64,000 bases of DNA from Methylobacterium terricola. GTDB taxonomy: Bacteria; Pseudomonadota; Alphaproteobacteria; Rhizobiales; Beijerinckiaceae. The notes under the pieces are model-generated. The model saw only the letters and a list, made by a program, of their open reading frames with translations, searched no databases and was not told where the DNA came from. Shown piece by piece: positions 36,729 through 45,696 of this stretch (positions are counted from its first letter, which is position 1; every line of letters begins with the position of its first letter). Location: positions 1 to 64,000 of the forward strand of contig NZ_VDDA01000017.1 of NCBI RefSeq assembly GCF_006151805.1, written 5' to 3'. The translations under genes were made by a program, and so were the position numbers.

Positions 36729-36898
36729 CCGGCACGACTGTCGAGACCGTGAAGTGCGCCTGCGAAGATTGCGTCTGCGTGGTGCCCGTCGCCAAGGCGG
36801 TGTCGCGCGAGGGCAAGTCCTTCTGCTGCGAGGAATGCGCCGAGGGTCATCCCCACCATGCCGGCTGCGACCACGCCGGCTGCGCCTGCCACGGCTGA
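36725..36898 (+). CDS. Bacterial metallothionein (SmtA-like)
   Basis: The 57-residue protein has ten cysteines (11, 13, 16, 18, 34, 35, 38, 48, 53, 55) and five histidines (42, 44, 45, 50, 56), the layout of bacterial SmtA/BmtA metallothioneins that chelate zinc and cadmium. The central FCCEEC knuckle and the C-terminal GCDHAGCACHG are typical. It overlaps the ArsR stop as ATGA, so the two genes form a translationally coupled repressor-metallothionein operon. It should sit in the cytoplasm as a metal store or detoxifier. Confidence 0.9.
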   Translation: MTGTTVETVKCACEDCVCVVPVAKAVSREGKSFCCEECAEGHPHHAGCDHAGCACHG

Positions 36899-36992
36899 AT
36901 CGTATCGGGGTCGCACCGGCCCCGAAATCGTCTAGACAGGCCCCGACCATGGATGCCCGGGCCCCCGCCCGGGCCGGGGACGGACGAGTGCC

Positions 36993-39900
36993 ATGATCGC
37001 AGGCTGGACGGTGGTGCTGGCGGCCCTCGTCTACATCTGCGCCCTGTTCGCGGTCGCCCATTGGGGCGACGTCTCCGGGCGGAGCCTGATGCGCGACGCG
37101 CGGGTGCGGCCGACGATCTACGCGCTGTCGCTGGCGGTCTACTGCACCTCCTGGACCTTCTTCGGCTCGGTCGGGCTCGCGAGCCATGCCGGGCTCGACT
37201 TCCTCACCATCTATGTCGGCCCGATCCTGGTGATCGGTCTCGGCTACCGGCTGGTCGCCCGGGTGGCGCGGATCGCCAAGGCCCAGAACTCGACCTCGAT
37301 CGCCGACTTCATCGCCGCGCGCTACGGCAAGAGCGAGCGCATCGCCGCGCTCGTCTGCCTGATCTCGGTGGTCGGCGCGGTGCCCTACATCGCCCTGCAA
37401 TTGCGGGCGGTGGCGTCCTCGCTCCAGGTCTTCCTGCGCGCCACCGACGGAGTCGGGGCGCCGGCGGACATGCTGGGCGATCTCGGGCTGTTCGTGGCGC
37501 TGGTGCTGGCGGGCTTCGCGGTCGCCTTCGGCACCCGCCACGCCGACGCCACCGAGCACCAGGACGGGCTGACCCTGGCGGTGGCACTCGAATCCCTGGT
37601 CAAGCTCCTCGCCTTCCTCACCGTCGGCGGCTTCGTCGTCGGCTGGATGCTGCGCGACCTGCCGGCCTCGTCGAGCGCCATGCACGGGCTCGGGACGCTG
37701 GCCGGGCAGACCTCCGGGCCGGCGACGCTGATCGTGCAGACCCTGCTCTCGGCCGCGGCCGTGCTGCTGCTGCCGCGCCAGTTCCACATGGCGGTGGTGG
37801 AGAACCGCGCGGTCGCCGATATCGGCCGGGCGGCCTGGACCTTCCCGCTCTACCTCGTGCTCATCAACCTGTTCGTGGTGCCGCTGGCGCTCGCCGGCCT
37901 GGCGCTGTTCCCGGAGGGCACGGTGCAGCGCGACATGACCGTGCTGGCGCTCCCCCTGCACGAGCGGGCCGACGGCATCGCCCTCGTCGCGTTCATCGGC
38001 GGCCTCTCGGCGGCGACCGCCATGGTGATCGTCGAATCGGTCGCGGTGGCGATCATGATCTCGAACCACCTCGTCATCCCGGTCGCCTTGCGGCGGCGCA
38101 ACCTGGTGGCCGGAGCCTCGCCGTCGCCGGAGCCCGGCGCCCCGGATCTCGGCGGCTACGTGCTGGTGGTGCGCCGCATCGCGATCGTCGCGGTGGTGCT
38201 GGTCGCCTACATCTATTCGCGGGTCGCCGGCGAGGTGGCGCTCGCCTCGATCGGCCTCCTCTCCTTCGCGGCGGTGGCGCAGATCGCCCCGGCCTTCATC
38301 GGCGCGCTGTACTGGGGCCGCGGCACCGGGGCCGGGGCGGCGGCCGGGCTCATCGTCGGGTTCACGGTCTGGGTCTATACCCTGCTGCTGCCGAGCCTCG
38401 TCACCGGCGACGGCTGGGCCGCGTCGCTGCTCGCCGACGGGCCGTTCGGCCTCGAGGCGCTGAGCCCGACGGCGCTGATGGGGCTCGACGACTTCCCGCG
38501 CCTCGTCCACGGCACGCTGTGGAGCCTCGGCCTCAACACGCTGGCCTATCTCGGCGTTTCGCTGCGGCGCCCGCCCACCGCGATCGAGCGCCTGCAGGCC
38601 GAGGCGTTCGGGCAGGTCTCCGGCTTCGACGAGGTCGGCCCGGTCGCGCCGAGCTTCCGGCTGTTCCGCAGCGCCGTGACGCTCGCCGAGCTGCGCGCCA
38701 CGGTGGCGCGCTTCCTCGGCGAGGAGCGGGCGGTGCGGGCCTTCGAGGAATTTGCGCAAGGCCAGGGCCGGCCGCTGCGGGACGAGGCGGTGGCAGGCCT
38801 GCCCGAGCTGCGCCATGCCGAGCACCTGCTCGCTTCGGCGATCGGCGCGTCGTCGGCCCGGCTCGCCCTGTCGCTGCTGCTGCGCCGACGGAACGTGTCG
38901 CCGAAGGCGGCGCTCAAGCTCCTCGACGACGCCTCGGCGGCGTTCCAGTACAGCCGCGACATCCTCCAGCACGGTCTCGATCACGCCAAGCAGGGCATCA
39001 CGGTCTTCGACCGCGACATGAAGCTGATCGTCTGGAACCGTGCCTTCGCCGACCTCTACGACCTGCCGCCGGACATGATCCAGCCCGGCATCGATCTCGA
39101 AGCCATCGTGCGCTTCAATGCCGGCCGCGGCGCCTACGGTGCCCGCGACGCCGACACGCTGGTGCGCGAGCGCATCGCCGCCTTCCGGCTCGAATCCGGG
39201 CCGCAGCGCCTGCGGCTCCACCCGAGCGGCCGGGTGATCGAGATCCGGGCGAACCTCCTGCCGAATGGCGGCGTGGTGGCGACCTATACCGACGTGACCG
39301 ATTCGGTCGCCGCCGAGGAGGCGCGCACCCGCCTCAACGAAGAGCTGGAGACCCGGGTGCGCGAGCGCACCGAGGAGCTGACCCGCCTCAACGCCGCGTT
39401 GACCCGGGCCAAGGCCGAGGCCGACGAGGCCAATGCCTCGAAGACCCGCTTCCTCGCGGCGGCCAGCCACGACATCCTCCAGCCGCTCAACGCGGCACGG
39501 CTCTATGCCAGTGCCCTGGTCGAGCGCGACCGGGGCAGCGACCCGACCCTCGCCGAGAACGTCGACGCCTCCCTCGACGCCGTCGAGGAGATCCTGACCG
39601 CCCTGCTGGAGATCTCGCGCCTCGATACCGGGGCGCTCAAGCCGCAGCTCTCGATCGTGCGGGTGTCGGACCTCTTCCGCCAGGTCCAGCGCGAGTTCGG
39701 GCCGATGGCGCAGGAGAAGGGATTGCGGCTCACCGTCCTCCCCTCCTCGCTCGCCCTGCGCTCCGATCGGCAATTGCTGCGCCGGCTCCTGCACAACCTG
39801 GTCTCGAACGCGATCAAGTACACGCCGCAAGGACGCGTGCTCGTCGGCGCCCGTCGCCAGGGCGACCGGGTGGTGCTGATGGTCTGCGATACCGGCCTCG

Positions 39901-40535
39901 GCATCCCGGCGGCGCAGCAGAAGCTGGTCTTCCGCGAGTTCCAGCGCCTCGATCAGGGCGCCCGGGTCGCCCGCGGCCTCGGCCTCGGCCTGTCGATCGT
40001 CGAGCGCGCAGCGCGGCTTCTCGACCATCCGGTGACGCTCGCCTCGACCCCGGGCCGCGGCTCGGCCTTCTCGGTCGCGGTGCCGAGCGCGCCCCTGCGG
40101 CCGGCCCTCGAGGCGCAGGGCGAGGCGCCGCGCCCGGCCACCGTGCCGCTCGCCGGCCTCACGGTGCTCGCCATCGACAACGAGCCGGCGATCGTCGACG
40201 GGATGCGGGTGCTGGTGGGCAGCTGGGGCTGCACGCTGCACACCGCCGGCTCCCTCAGCGAGGCGCTCGCCCTGGTCCTCGGCGGATCGGTGCGTCCCGA
40301 CGTGATCGTGGCCGATTACCACCTCGACCAGGGCACCGGGCTCGACCTGATCGCGGGCTTGCGGGCGGCGCTTGCCGCCGACATCCCGGCGGTGCTGCTG
40401 ACCGCCGACCGCTCGCCGGACGTGCGCGACGCGGCGGCCGCGCAGCGGGTCCAGGTGCTGGGCAAGCCGCTCAAGCCGGCGGCGCTGCGTGCCCTGCTGA
40501 CGCAATGGCGCGGCCGTCGGCAGGCGGCGGAGTGA
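36993..40535 (+). CDS. Hybrid histidine kinase with N-terminal sodium/solute-symporter domain
   Basis: This 1180-residue protein joins a sodium:solute-symporter-like membrane domain (residues ~1-520, about 12 to 13 hydrophobic segments, including SIADFIAARYGKSERIAALV) to a PAS-like sensor (~655-770), a HisKA domain with phospho-His826 (AAASHDILQPLNA), a HATPase and a C-terminal receiver with Asp1108 (VADYHLDQGTG). The closest known layout is CbrA/PutP-type transporter kinases that couple nutrient uptake to signalling. It may sense an organic acid or amino acid via transport. It overlaps nothing; no dedicated response regulator sits next to it. A histidine or PAS partner must be sought elsewhere. 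Confidence 0.85.
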   Translation: MIAGWTVVLAALVYICALFAVAHWGDVSGRSLMRDARVRPTIYALSLAVYCTSWTFFGSVGLASHAGLDFLTIYVGPILVIGLGYRLVARVARIAKAQNSTSIADFIAARYGKSERIAALVCLISVVGAVPYIALQLRAVASSLQVFLRATDGVGAPADMLGDLGLFVALVLAGFAVAFGTRHADATEHQDGLTLAVALESLVKLLAFLTVGGFVVGWMLRDLPASSSAMHGLGTLAGQTSGPATLIVQTLLSAAAVLLLPRQFHMAVVENRAVADIGRAAWTFPLYLVLINLFVVPLALAGLALFPEGTVQRDMTVLALPLHERADGIALVAFIGGLSAATAMVIVESVAVAIMISNHLVIPVALRRRNLVAGASPSPEPGAPDLGGYVLVVRRIAIVAVVLVAYIYSRVAGEVALASIGLLSFAAVAQIAPAFIGALYWGRGTGAGAAAGLIVGFTVWVYTLLLPSLVTGDGWAASLLADGPFGLEALSPTALMGLDDFPRLVHGTLWSLGLNTLAYLGVSLRRPPTAIERLQAEAFGQVSGFDEVGPVAPSFRLFRSAVTLAELRATVARFLGEERAVRAFEEFAQGQGRPLRDEAVAGLPELRHAEHLLASAIGASSARLALSLLLRRRNVSPKAALKLLDDASAAFQYSRDILQHGLDHAKQGITVFDRDMKLIVWNRAFADLYDLPPDMIQPGIDLEAIVRFNAGRGAYGARDADTLVRERIAAFRLESGPQRLRLHPSGRVIEIRANLLPNGGVVATYTDVTDSVAAEEARTRLNEELETRVRERTEELTRLNAALTRAKAEADEANASKTRFLAAASHDILQPLNAARLYASALVERDRGSDPTLAENVDASLDAVEEILTALLEISRLDTGALKPQLSIVRVSDLFRQVQREFGPMAQEKGLRLTVLPSSLALRSDRQLLRRLLHNLVSNAIKYTPQGRVLVGARRQGDRVVLMVCDTGLGIPAAQQKLVFREFQRLDQGARVARGLGLGLSIVERAARLLDHPVTLASTPGRGSAFSVAVPSAPLRPALEAQGEAPRPATVPLAGLTVLAIDNEPAIVDGMRVLVGSWGCTLHTAGSLSEALALVLGGSVRPDVIVADYHLDQGTGLDLIAGLRAALAADIPAVLLTADRSPDVRDAAAAQRVQVLGKPLKPAALRALLTQWRGRRQAAE

Positions 40536-40639
40536 GGAACGTCATCCCCCGGCACCGCCGGACGGGCGGGTTCGACGGCGAGAGACGAGCCCGAGCCGGC
40601 GTCGCGGTGCCGACGCATCGATGGCGCGGTGCGCCGGTA

Positions 40640-41266
40640 CTATTGGCGCACCCACATCACCCGGGCCATCCAGGCGATGTCCGCGACCGGGATCACCCGG
40701 TCGGGCTCGCCGGGAATGGGCGCGCTCAGCTCGGCGGCGCGTGTGGTGCGCCGCTTCAGCTCGGCCGCCAGGATGCCGCCGCCGCCGAGGCAGGTGACCA
40801 CCCGGTCGCCCTTGCGCATCGCGGCGGTGGGCGAGACCACCAGCACGTCGCCATCCCGGTACAACGGCGTCAGGGCGCCGCCCCGCGCCTCGATGGCAAA
40901 GCAGCTCTCCTCCCCGAGACCCGGCACCTCCACCTCCTGGACCACGCTGCCATTGCCCGGCAGCCCGTTGGCGCCGATCTGGCCGGTGGCGCTCTCGCTG
41001 CCGATCAGCGGCACGACGGTGCGCGAATCGCCGGTCCTCGGCCCGAGCAGACGCAGGAAATCGTCCAGGGTGGAGCCGGTGGCGGCCAGGATCTTGGCGA
41101 CCGATTCGGTCGAGGGCCAGCGCTTGCGCCCATCGGGACTGATGCGCTTCGAGCGGTTGAAGCTCGTCGCGTCGAGGCCGGCGCGTTTCGCGAGGCCGGA
41201 CGCCGTGAGGTTGTTGCGCTGGGCGAGGTGATCGATCGCGGACCAGATTTGCTCGTGGGACAGCAT
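40640..41266 (-). CDS. S24/LexA-like HTH repressor
   Basis: The 208-residue protein has an N-terminal XRE-like helix-turn-helix (LTASGLAKRAGLDATSFNRS) followed by an S24 peptidase-like domain (ARGGALTPLYRDGDVLVVSP, the Ser-Asp-type segment), the layout of phage CI/LexA-like repressors. Self-cleavage residues cannot be assigned with certainty. It is divergent from the DUF952-pyrD pair with 147 bp between starts, so it probably binds the shared region. The direct repeat AAACTA in that region is a candidate site. Confidence 0.75.
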   Translation of the reverse strand: MLSHEQIWSAIDHLAQRNNLTASGLAKRAGLDATSFNRSKRISPDGRKRWPSTESVAKILAATGSTLDDFLRLLGPRTGDSRTVVPLIGSESATGQIGANGLPGNGSVVQEVEVPGLGEESCFAIEARGGALTPLYRDGDVLVVSPTAAMRKGDRVVTCLGGGGILAAELKRRTTRAAELSAPIPGEPDRVIPVADIAWMARVMWVRQ

Positions 41267-41302
41267 GGGGACCTGGCCTGACGCGGGTGGGTGTTCACCA
41301 CC

Positions 41303-41322
41303 AAACTAACAAATGTAAACTA
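41303..41322. promoter_or_regulatory. Direct repeats in the divergent region of S24 regulator and pyrD
   Basis: AAACTA occurs at 41303-41308 and 41317-41322, 14 bp apart, within AACTAACAAATGTAAACTA. TAAACT (41316-41321) could also be a -10 box for the DUF952-pyrD transcript, with TTCACC 16 bp upstream. The segment is the AT-richest part of the gap and so is the likely operator/promoter. Confidence 0.4.
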
Positions 41323-41413
41323 CCGAACCCTCACCGAAAGGCAACGGCGTTGCCGGGTTGTCCCGCCGCCGCTATCGCTCGCCCGACACCCATCGAGGAG
41401 GCAAGCGGCGCCC

Positions 41414-41761
41414 GTGACCGTGATCTACAAGATATGCCCCGCATCCCTGTGGCGTGAGGCCGAGGCGGCTGGCCGCTTCGAGGGCGCGCCGGTCGATCGG
41501 GCGGATGGCTACATCCATTTCTCGACCGCCGCGCAGGCGCCGGAGACGGCCGCCAAGCATTTCTCGGGACAGGATAATCTTCTTCTGGTCGCCGTCGACG
41601 GGGCGGCGCTCGGCGACGCCCTGCGCTACGAGCCGTCCCGCGGCGGGGCCCTGTTCCCGCACCTCTACGGCCCGCTCCCGCTCTCTGCCGTCACAAGCGT
41701 CACGCCGCTGCCGCTCGGACCCGGCGGGGACCATATTTTCCCAAACTCCATCAAGGGTTGA
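41414..41761 (+). CDS. DUF952 domain protein
   Basis: This 115-residue protein matches DUF952 (small alpha/beta protein): VIYKICPASLWREAEAAG, DGYIHFSTAAQ, LLVAVDGAALG and LFPHLYGPLPL in order. The GTG at 41414 follows a GAGGAGG motif 12 nt upstream. The role is unknown; DUF952 is often found beside pyrD in alphaproteobacteria. The stop overlaps the first possible codon of pyrD, so they are co-transcribed. Confidence 0.8.
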   Translation: MTVIYKICPASLWREAEAAGRFEGAPVDRADGYIHFSTAAQAPETAAKHFSGQDNLLLVAVDGAALGDALRYEPSRGGALFPHLYGPLPLSAVTSVTPLPLGPGGDHIFPNSIKG

Positions 41762-41763
41762 CC

Positions 41764-42837
41764 GTGATCCCGGCCCTCTTCCCCCTCGTCCGCCCGCTGC
41801 TTCACGCCCTCGATCCCGAGACCGCCCATACCCTGACCCTTGGGGCACTCGCGCGGCTTCCCCTGCGGGATCCGGCATCCGACGATCCCCGTCTCTGCGT
41901 AACGGTTATATCAAGACAGTTTTCCAATCCGATCGGTCTGGCGGCGGGATTCGACAAGGGCGCGCAGGCGCCCGATGCCCTGCTCGGGCTCGGATTCGGC
42001 TTCGTCGAGGTTGGCGGGGTGGTGCCGCGGCCGCAGCCCGGCAATCCGCGCCCGCGGGTCTTCCGGCTGCCGGAGGACGGGGCGGTGATCAACCGCTTCG
42101 GCCTCAACAGCGAGGGGCTCGACGTGGTGCGGGCCCGGCTCGCCGCCAGGAAAGGCCGGCCCGGGATCGTCGGGGTCAATATCGGGGCCAACAAGGAGTC
42201 GGCGGACCGGCTGGCCGATTACGTCGCCTGCACGCGCGGCCTCGCCGGTCTCGTCGACTTCATCACCGTCAACGTCTCGTCGCCCAATACGCCCGGCCTG
42301 CGCGACCTGCAGGGCGAGGCCTTCCTCGACGACCTGCTCGCGCGGGTGGTCGAGGCCCGGGACGAAGCGGGCGCCGGCACCGCGGTGCTGCTCAAGATCG
42401 CCCCCGATCTCGGCCTCGACGGCCTCGACGCGATGACGGCGACCGCCCGGCGCCGGGGCATGGACGCGCTCATCGTCTCGAACACCACCGTGGCGCGGCC
42501 GGCAAGCCTCCGGGCGGCGGCCCGGGCCGAGACCGGCGGCCTGTCCGGCCGGCCGCTCTTCTCACCCGCGACCCGGCTGCTCGCCGAGACCTACCGGCGC
42601 GTCGGACCCGACCTGCCGCTGATCGGCGTCGGCGGGGTCGATTCGGCCGAGGCCGCCTGGACCAAGATCCGGGCCGGCGCCAGCCTGATCCAGCTCTATT
42701 CCGCCCTGGTCTATGCCGGGCCGGGCCTGGTGAGCGAGATCAAGGCCGGGCTGGTGCAGCGGATGGAGAAGGAGGGCATCCGGAGCCTCGATGCGGTCGT
42801 CGGGCGCGATGCGGAGGAACTGGCGCGAACCGCGTGA
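41764..42837 (+). CDS. pyrD: Dihydroorotate dehydrogenase (quinone), class 2
   Basis: PyrD oxidises dihydroorotate to orotate in pyrimidine synthesis and passes electrons to quinone at the membrane. The class 2 N-terminal helix (LVRPLLHALDPETAHTLTLG) and the catalytic serine region NVSSPNTPGL (Ser172/173), FMN loops (GAGFDKG-like AAGFDKGAQAP, KIAPDL, GVGGVDSAE) are intact. 357 residues. The GTG at 41764 is preferred with AAGGG 6 nt upstream; TTG at 41758 overlaps the DUF952 stop and is also possible. Translation is probably coupled to DUF952. Confidence 0.9.
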   Translation: MIPALFPLVRPLLHALDPETAHTLTLGALARLPLRDPASDDPRLCVTVISRQFSNPIGLAAGFDKGAQAPDALLGLGFGFVEVGGVVPRPQPGNPRPRVFRLPEDGAVINRFGLNSEGLDVVRARLAARKGRPGIVGVNIGANKESADRLADYVACTRGLAGLVDFITVNVSSPNTPGLRDLQGEAFLDDLLARVVEARDEAGAGTAVLLKIAPDLGLDGLDAMTATARRRGMDALIVSNTTVARPASLRAAARAETGGLSGRPLFSPATRLLAETYRRVGPDLPLIGVGGVDSAEAAWTKIRAGASLIQLYSALVYAGPGLVSEIKAGLVQRMEKEGIRSLDAVVGRDAEELARTA

Positions 42838-43012
42838 AGCGCCGGCCGACGGAAGTCCGCGCCACCCTGACCCTTCCCAGCCTCTGCGAGGCAGGCCGGG
42901 AGAGGGGCCGCGCGGCGCTGATCGGGGCGCGCCCTCCGGAACGATCCGGGCCCTTCCCGGCAGCGTCGTCCTGTCTGCCGCCGTCCGCAGAGGGGGGAGG
43001 AGTGGGGGCGCC

Positions 43013-43837
43013 TCACAATTCCGGGTTCGTCGGCTCGGTGCGCCGCGCCACCACGGTGTAGCAGAGCCGCTTCTGCCCGAGCAGCTGCTGGTGGTGATAC
43101 GTCACCACCGATTCGCCGAAGCCGAGGATCGCCAGCAATTCCTGCATCGTCGTCGGCGCGATGGTCCACCAGGCATCGAAGCGGATGCGCTGGTCGGTGC
43201 GGGGCAGGAGGAAGAGCGGCAATCCGATGCTGCGCGGCAGGAAGCGCAGGAATTGCAGCGATTTCGGCAGCATCTCGGTGACCACCACGGTCTCCCGGGT
43301 GAGCCGCAGGGCGCCGTGGAGGGCCCGGAACGGGTCGCGCAGGCGCGTCAGCGCGTTGCCGAGCACCGCGATATCGACCGGGCCGACCGCCTTCGGCACC
43401 GCATAGAGCGGGCCGCCGGCCCGCAGGGCCCGCGAGCCGAGCGCCGCGTGGCTGTACCACCAGGCATTCTCGAACCGGCGCAGGTGGTTGCGGATCTCCG
43501 GGGCGATCACCGCACGCTCGAAATCGGGATACGGCACCATCTCCCAGCACGCCTCGCCGGCGAAATCGTAGGCCACCACCTCGGCGCCGCGCGCCTCCAT
43601 GGCGAAGCCGAGAAAGCCGCTGGTGGCGCCGAAATCGAGCACGCGCTTGCCCGCCACCGCGACGTGGCCGAGATAGGAATCGAGCCCGGCCCGCAGGTCC
43701 CAGGCCCCCGCCACGGTGCCGTGGCCGGGCAGGTCGATGGTGTGGTTGAACGTACAGATCGCCCGGTCGTCGACCGCGCGGGGCGGGAGGAACGGGTCGT
43801 CGCCCGCGCGATCTGTGATCGGGTCCGCCATCGTCAT
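43013..43837 (-). CDS. SAM-dependent methyltransferase
   Basis: The 274-residue protein has a class I methyltransferase core with motif I VLDFGATSGFLGFAME and an acidic motif II ending in VVAYDFAGE. A downstream IAVLGNALTRLRDPFRAL segment resembles the CmoB/tRNA-methyltransferase-like or sugar-methylating groups. The substrate is unknown. The ATG at 43837 has another ATG six bases later. It lies 47 bp after the GFA gene on the same strand and may be the last gene of its operon. Confidence 0.75.
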   Translation of the reverse strand: MTMADPITDRAGDDPFLPPRAVDDRAICTFNHTIDLPGHGTVAGAWDLRAGLDSYLGHVAVAGKRVLDFGATSGFLGFAMEARGAEVVAYDFAGEACWEMVPYPDFERAVIAPEIRNHLRRFENAWWYSHAALGSRALRAGGPLYAVPKAVGPVDIAVLGNALTRLRDPFRALHGALRLTRETVVVTEMLPKSLQFLRFLPRSIGLPLFLLPRTDQRIRFDAWWTIAPTTMQELLAILGFGESVVTYHHQQLLGQKRLCYTVVARRTEPTNPEL

Positions 43838-43884
43838 GCGGGATTCGGTCTCGTGAAGCGGCGGTGAGGGGCGCGGGCGGGAGG

Positions 43885-44331
43885 TCAGGCCTCGCCGCGC
43901 GCCCGCGGATAGGCCGGCAGCCCGTCCGGCAGCGCGACCCAGGACAGGCGGCGCGAGACCCAGACGTGGTCGCGCGGCGGGAAGCGCTCCGGCGCGTCGA
44001 GGCTCGCCAGGGTGAGGTCGATCTCGTCGGGCAGGTCGTCGGCCCGGTAGGCGAGCGGCGTGCCGCAGGCCGGGCAGAAGGCGCGCTCGGCCCGCGCGCT
44101 GGAGCGGAACCAGGTCGGGCTGCCGGCGATGCGGCACGCCTCGCGCCGCACAGTGAGCCAGCCGACCATCGGCGCACCGGTGGCGCCGCGGCAATCGCCG
44201 CAGTGGCAGACGGTGCGGTTCCACGGCTCGCCATCGGCCTCATAGCGCACGGCGCCGCAGCGGCATCCGCCGGCGATCCGGGTATCCGGGCGCTTCGGGT
44301 GGTTCCGCGCGTCGTTCCCGGCCTCGCTCAT
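43885..44331 (-). CDS. GFA family zinc protein (glutathione-dependent formaldehyde-activating-like)
   Basis: The 148-residue protein belongs to the GFA/CENP-V family. The zinc cysteines CRCG, CHCGDC and CPACG are intact. Gfa in Paracoccus forms S-hydroxymethylglutathione from formaldehyde, which would suit a methylotroph, but many relatives have no known role. Its ATG overlaps the stop of the MATE gene (ATGA, 44328-44331), so it is translationally coupled. Confidence 0.85.
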   Translation of the reverse strand: MSEAGNDARNHPKRPDTRIAGGCRCGAVRYEADGEPWNRTVCHCGDCRGATGAPMVGWLTVRREACRIAGSPTWFRSSARAERAFCPACGTPLAYRADDLPDEIDLTLASLDAPERFPPRDHVWVSRRLSWVALPDGLPAYPRARGEA

Positions 44332-45683
44332 CGGGTCGCTCCTTCGAGGGCGGCGCCCTGCGGGTGCGGGAAGGCACCGGCCGCGAGCCGCGGATACAGC
44401 AGGGCCTGGCCGAGACCGCGGGCGGCCAGGAAGGCCAGCATGGCGAGCCACAGGCCGGCATTGCCGAGATCGCGCGTCAGCGCCAGCATCGCGGCGTCGA
44501 CGGCGAGCGCCGCCAGCATCAGGTTGCGCATCGCCCGGGTCCAGGTCGCCCCGATATAGATCCCGTCGAACGCGAAGGCGGCAGCGGCCGCGAGCGGCGT
44601 CAGGGCGGCGTAGACGAGGTAGTCGCGCGCGAAGGACCGGACCTCCGGCGCCGCGGTCACCGCGTCGATGAACGGGCCCCCCAGCGCCAGGAACAGGCCC
44701 GAGACGGCGAGGGCGAAGCCGAGGCACCAGCCCAGCGACAGGCGCACCGCCCCCCGGAACGCAGCCTCGTCGCGGGCGCCGAGCGCCTGGCCGCACAGGA
44801 CCTCCGCCGCGGTGGCGAAGCCGTCGAGGAAGAAGCTGCCGACGAGGAAGAGGTTCTGCAGCACGGCATTCGCCGCCAGCGTCACGTCGCCGGCCCGGGC
44901 GCCGAGACCGGAGAACAAAGCCAGCGCGGTGATGAGGGCGAGGGTGCGCACCATCACGTCGCCGTTGACCGACAGCATCCGGAGGAGGCCGGCGCGCTCG
45001 ACGATCGCGGGGAGCGGCACGCGCCAGGGCCGGGCGCCGAGGCGGCGCAGCACCCCGAGCCCCAGGACGGTGCCGGCGACCTCCGCCAGCACCGTGGCGA
45101 GGGCCGCCCCGGCGACGCCGTGCCCGAGCCCCAGCACGAACAGCAGCGTCAGACAGACGTTGACCGCGTTGATCGCGACCTGGAGGCCGAGGCCGAGATC
45201 GGTGCGGCCGCGACCCAAGGTCGAGCCGAGGATGGCGTAGTTCGCCAGCGTGAACGGCGCGCACCAGATCCGCACCCCGAAATACTCGGCGAGCGCCGCC
45301 GTCACCGCCGGGCTGGCGCCGAACAGCCGGAAGGCCGCCGCCGCCAGCGGTCCTTGCAGCGCCACCATCACGAGGCCGACGGCGAGCGCGACCGCGAGCG
45401 CCCGGGCGAGCGTCCGGTCGATCTCGGCCCGGTCGCCGGCCCCGGTGGCTTGCGCGGTGAGGCCGGCGGTCGCCATGCGCAAGGCGCCGAAGGTCCAGAA
45501 CAGGTAGTCGAAGATCACCGCCCCGAGCGCCAGGGCGCCGAGCAAGGCCGCGTCGCCGAGCCGCCCGACCGCCGCCGTCCCGACGAGGCCGAGAAGCGGC
45601 GTCGTCACGTTGGCGAGCGTCATCGGCAGGGCGAGCCCCAGGATGCGGCGATGCGTGACCTCCGGACCCGCAGCGGCGATCAT
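44328..45683 (-). CDS. MATE family efflux transporter
   Basis: A 451-residue multidrug/toxin efflux protein of the DinF-like branch, with about 12 transmembrane helices (e.g. ILGLALPMTLANVTTPLLGL; GAVIFDYLFWTFGALRMATA, a DinF hallmark). It exports organic cations or flavonoids in exchange for sodium or protons. The ATG at 45683 is chosen as the shortest consistent start. It lies 14 bp after the DUF6460 gene. Confidence 0.85.
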   Translation of the reverse strand: MIAAAGPEVTHRRILGLALPMTLANVTTPLLGLVGTAAVGRLGDAALLGALALGAVIFDYLFWTFGALRMATAGLTAQATGAGDRAEIDRTLARALAVALAVGLVMVALQGPLAAAAFRLFGASPAVTAALAEYFGVRIWCAPFTLANYAILGSTLGRGRTDLGLGLQVAINAVNVCLTLLFVLGLGHGVAGAALATVLAEVAGTVLGLGVLRRLGARPWRVPLPAIVERAGLLRMLSVNGDVMVRTLALITALALFSGLGARAGDVTLAANAVLQNLFLVGSFFLDGFATAAEVLCGQALGARDEAAFRGAVRLSLGWCLGFALAVSGLFLALGGPFIDAVTAAPEVRSFARDYLVYAALTPLAAAAAFAFDGIYIGATWTRAMRNLMLAALAVDAAMLALTRDLGNAGLWLAMLAFLAARGLGQALLYPRLAAGAFPHPQGAALEGATR

Positions 45684-45696
45684 CGCGAGAGCCCGC

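Noticed and set aside
36348..40505. A 1385-residue minus-strand frame over the hybrid kinase
   Set aside because: It is an Arg/Gln/Gly-rich shadow opposite a well-supported gene.
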